Assembly: GCF_029227915.1 (NCBI RefSeq)
Contig: NC_079882.1
Coordinates: 9,610,001-9,674,000 of the forward strand
Direction of reading: 5' to 3'
Length of the DNA: 64,000 nucleotides
Origin: Hydractinia symbiolongicarpus
Lineage: Eukaryota > Cnidaria > Hydrozoa > Anthoathecata > Hydractiniidae
Below are positions 63,860 through 64,000 of the stretch, piece by piece (within the stretch, counting starts at the first letter, position 1; the number at the start of each line of letters is the position of its first letter). Under the pieces are notes generated by a model. That model did no database searches and was not told the DNA's origin. It saw only the letters and a list, made by a program, of their open reading frames with translations. The position numbers and the translations under genes are program-made.

Positions 63860-64000
63860 ATAATACCCGTATACGTCTGTCTGTCACACGAAACGGTACT
63901 GCAAGTAGCGAGACGCACGCAATGCGGTATAAATAGGACGGGAGAACCCGTAAATTTATCTACGGGCCACCGACTAGTATAAAATATTCCATGACCTCCA
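63860..64000. repeat. element fragment with hairpin at right edge
   Basis: AATACCCGTATACGTCTGTC starts a stretch of higher GC content. It contains CCCGTA-N8-TACGGG (63,947-63,966) and continues off the window. It is probably one end of a dispersed element in the next channel intron. Confidence 0.4.

Overview
The window is an AT-rich (roughly one third G+C by eye), intron-rich animal genome segment. The best guess is a cnidarian, probably a hydrozoan. The evidence is a ShKT (sea-anemone-toxin-fold) domain fused to an HHIP-like protein, a large intergenic/intronic load of tRNA-derived SINEs and small inverted-repeat DNA elements, and a 3'-splice-site-like YAG just upstream of the start codon of nearly every gene. 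Spliced-leader trans-splicing, known in hydrozoans, would leave that trace. The organism assignment is inference; no gene here fixes a species.

Layout. 1-5,770 (minus): an ADAMTS-family secreted zinc metalloprotease, complete at its 5' end and running off the left edge inside a MAM domain. 5,771-9,053: intergenic, with a tRNA-like sequence and a perfect hairpin. 9,054-10,026 (plus): a small secreted peptide built from two exon-encoded copies of one five-cysteine motif; no family recognised. 11,851-13,162: a 1.3-kb inverted-repeat DNA element with a TTA target duplication, filled with internal repeats. 13,439-29,552 (plus): five genes in tandem: MYCBPAP (axoneme), MEST-like alpha/beta hydrolase (single exon), MTHFS (single exon), a homologue of the alternative 'isoform 2' protein of vertebrate POLR1D, and an HHIPL-like secreted protein with a ShKT tail. 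30,903-42,366 (minus): a complete SHANK postsynaptic scaffold (SPN-ANK-SH3-PDZ-Pro-rich/Homer-SAM), dominated by a 3.7-kb exon. 42,367-53,639: an 11-kb gene-poor, repeat-bearing stretch with at most one uncertain terminal exon. 53,640 to about 63,823 (plus): a TPC1-like two-pore cation channel of at least 24 exons, cut off by the right edge before its second pore.

The genes do not form one pathway. SHANK and the two-pore channel relate to scaffolding and endolysosomal calcium signalling, MYCBPAP to cilia, MTHFS to one-carbon metabolism, and the ADAMTS, HHIPL-ShKT and Cys-rich peptide to the extracellular space. Exon boundaries were assigned by eye from splice consensus, reading phase and family similarity; they are mostly phase-consistent but not transcript-verified.
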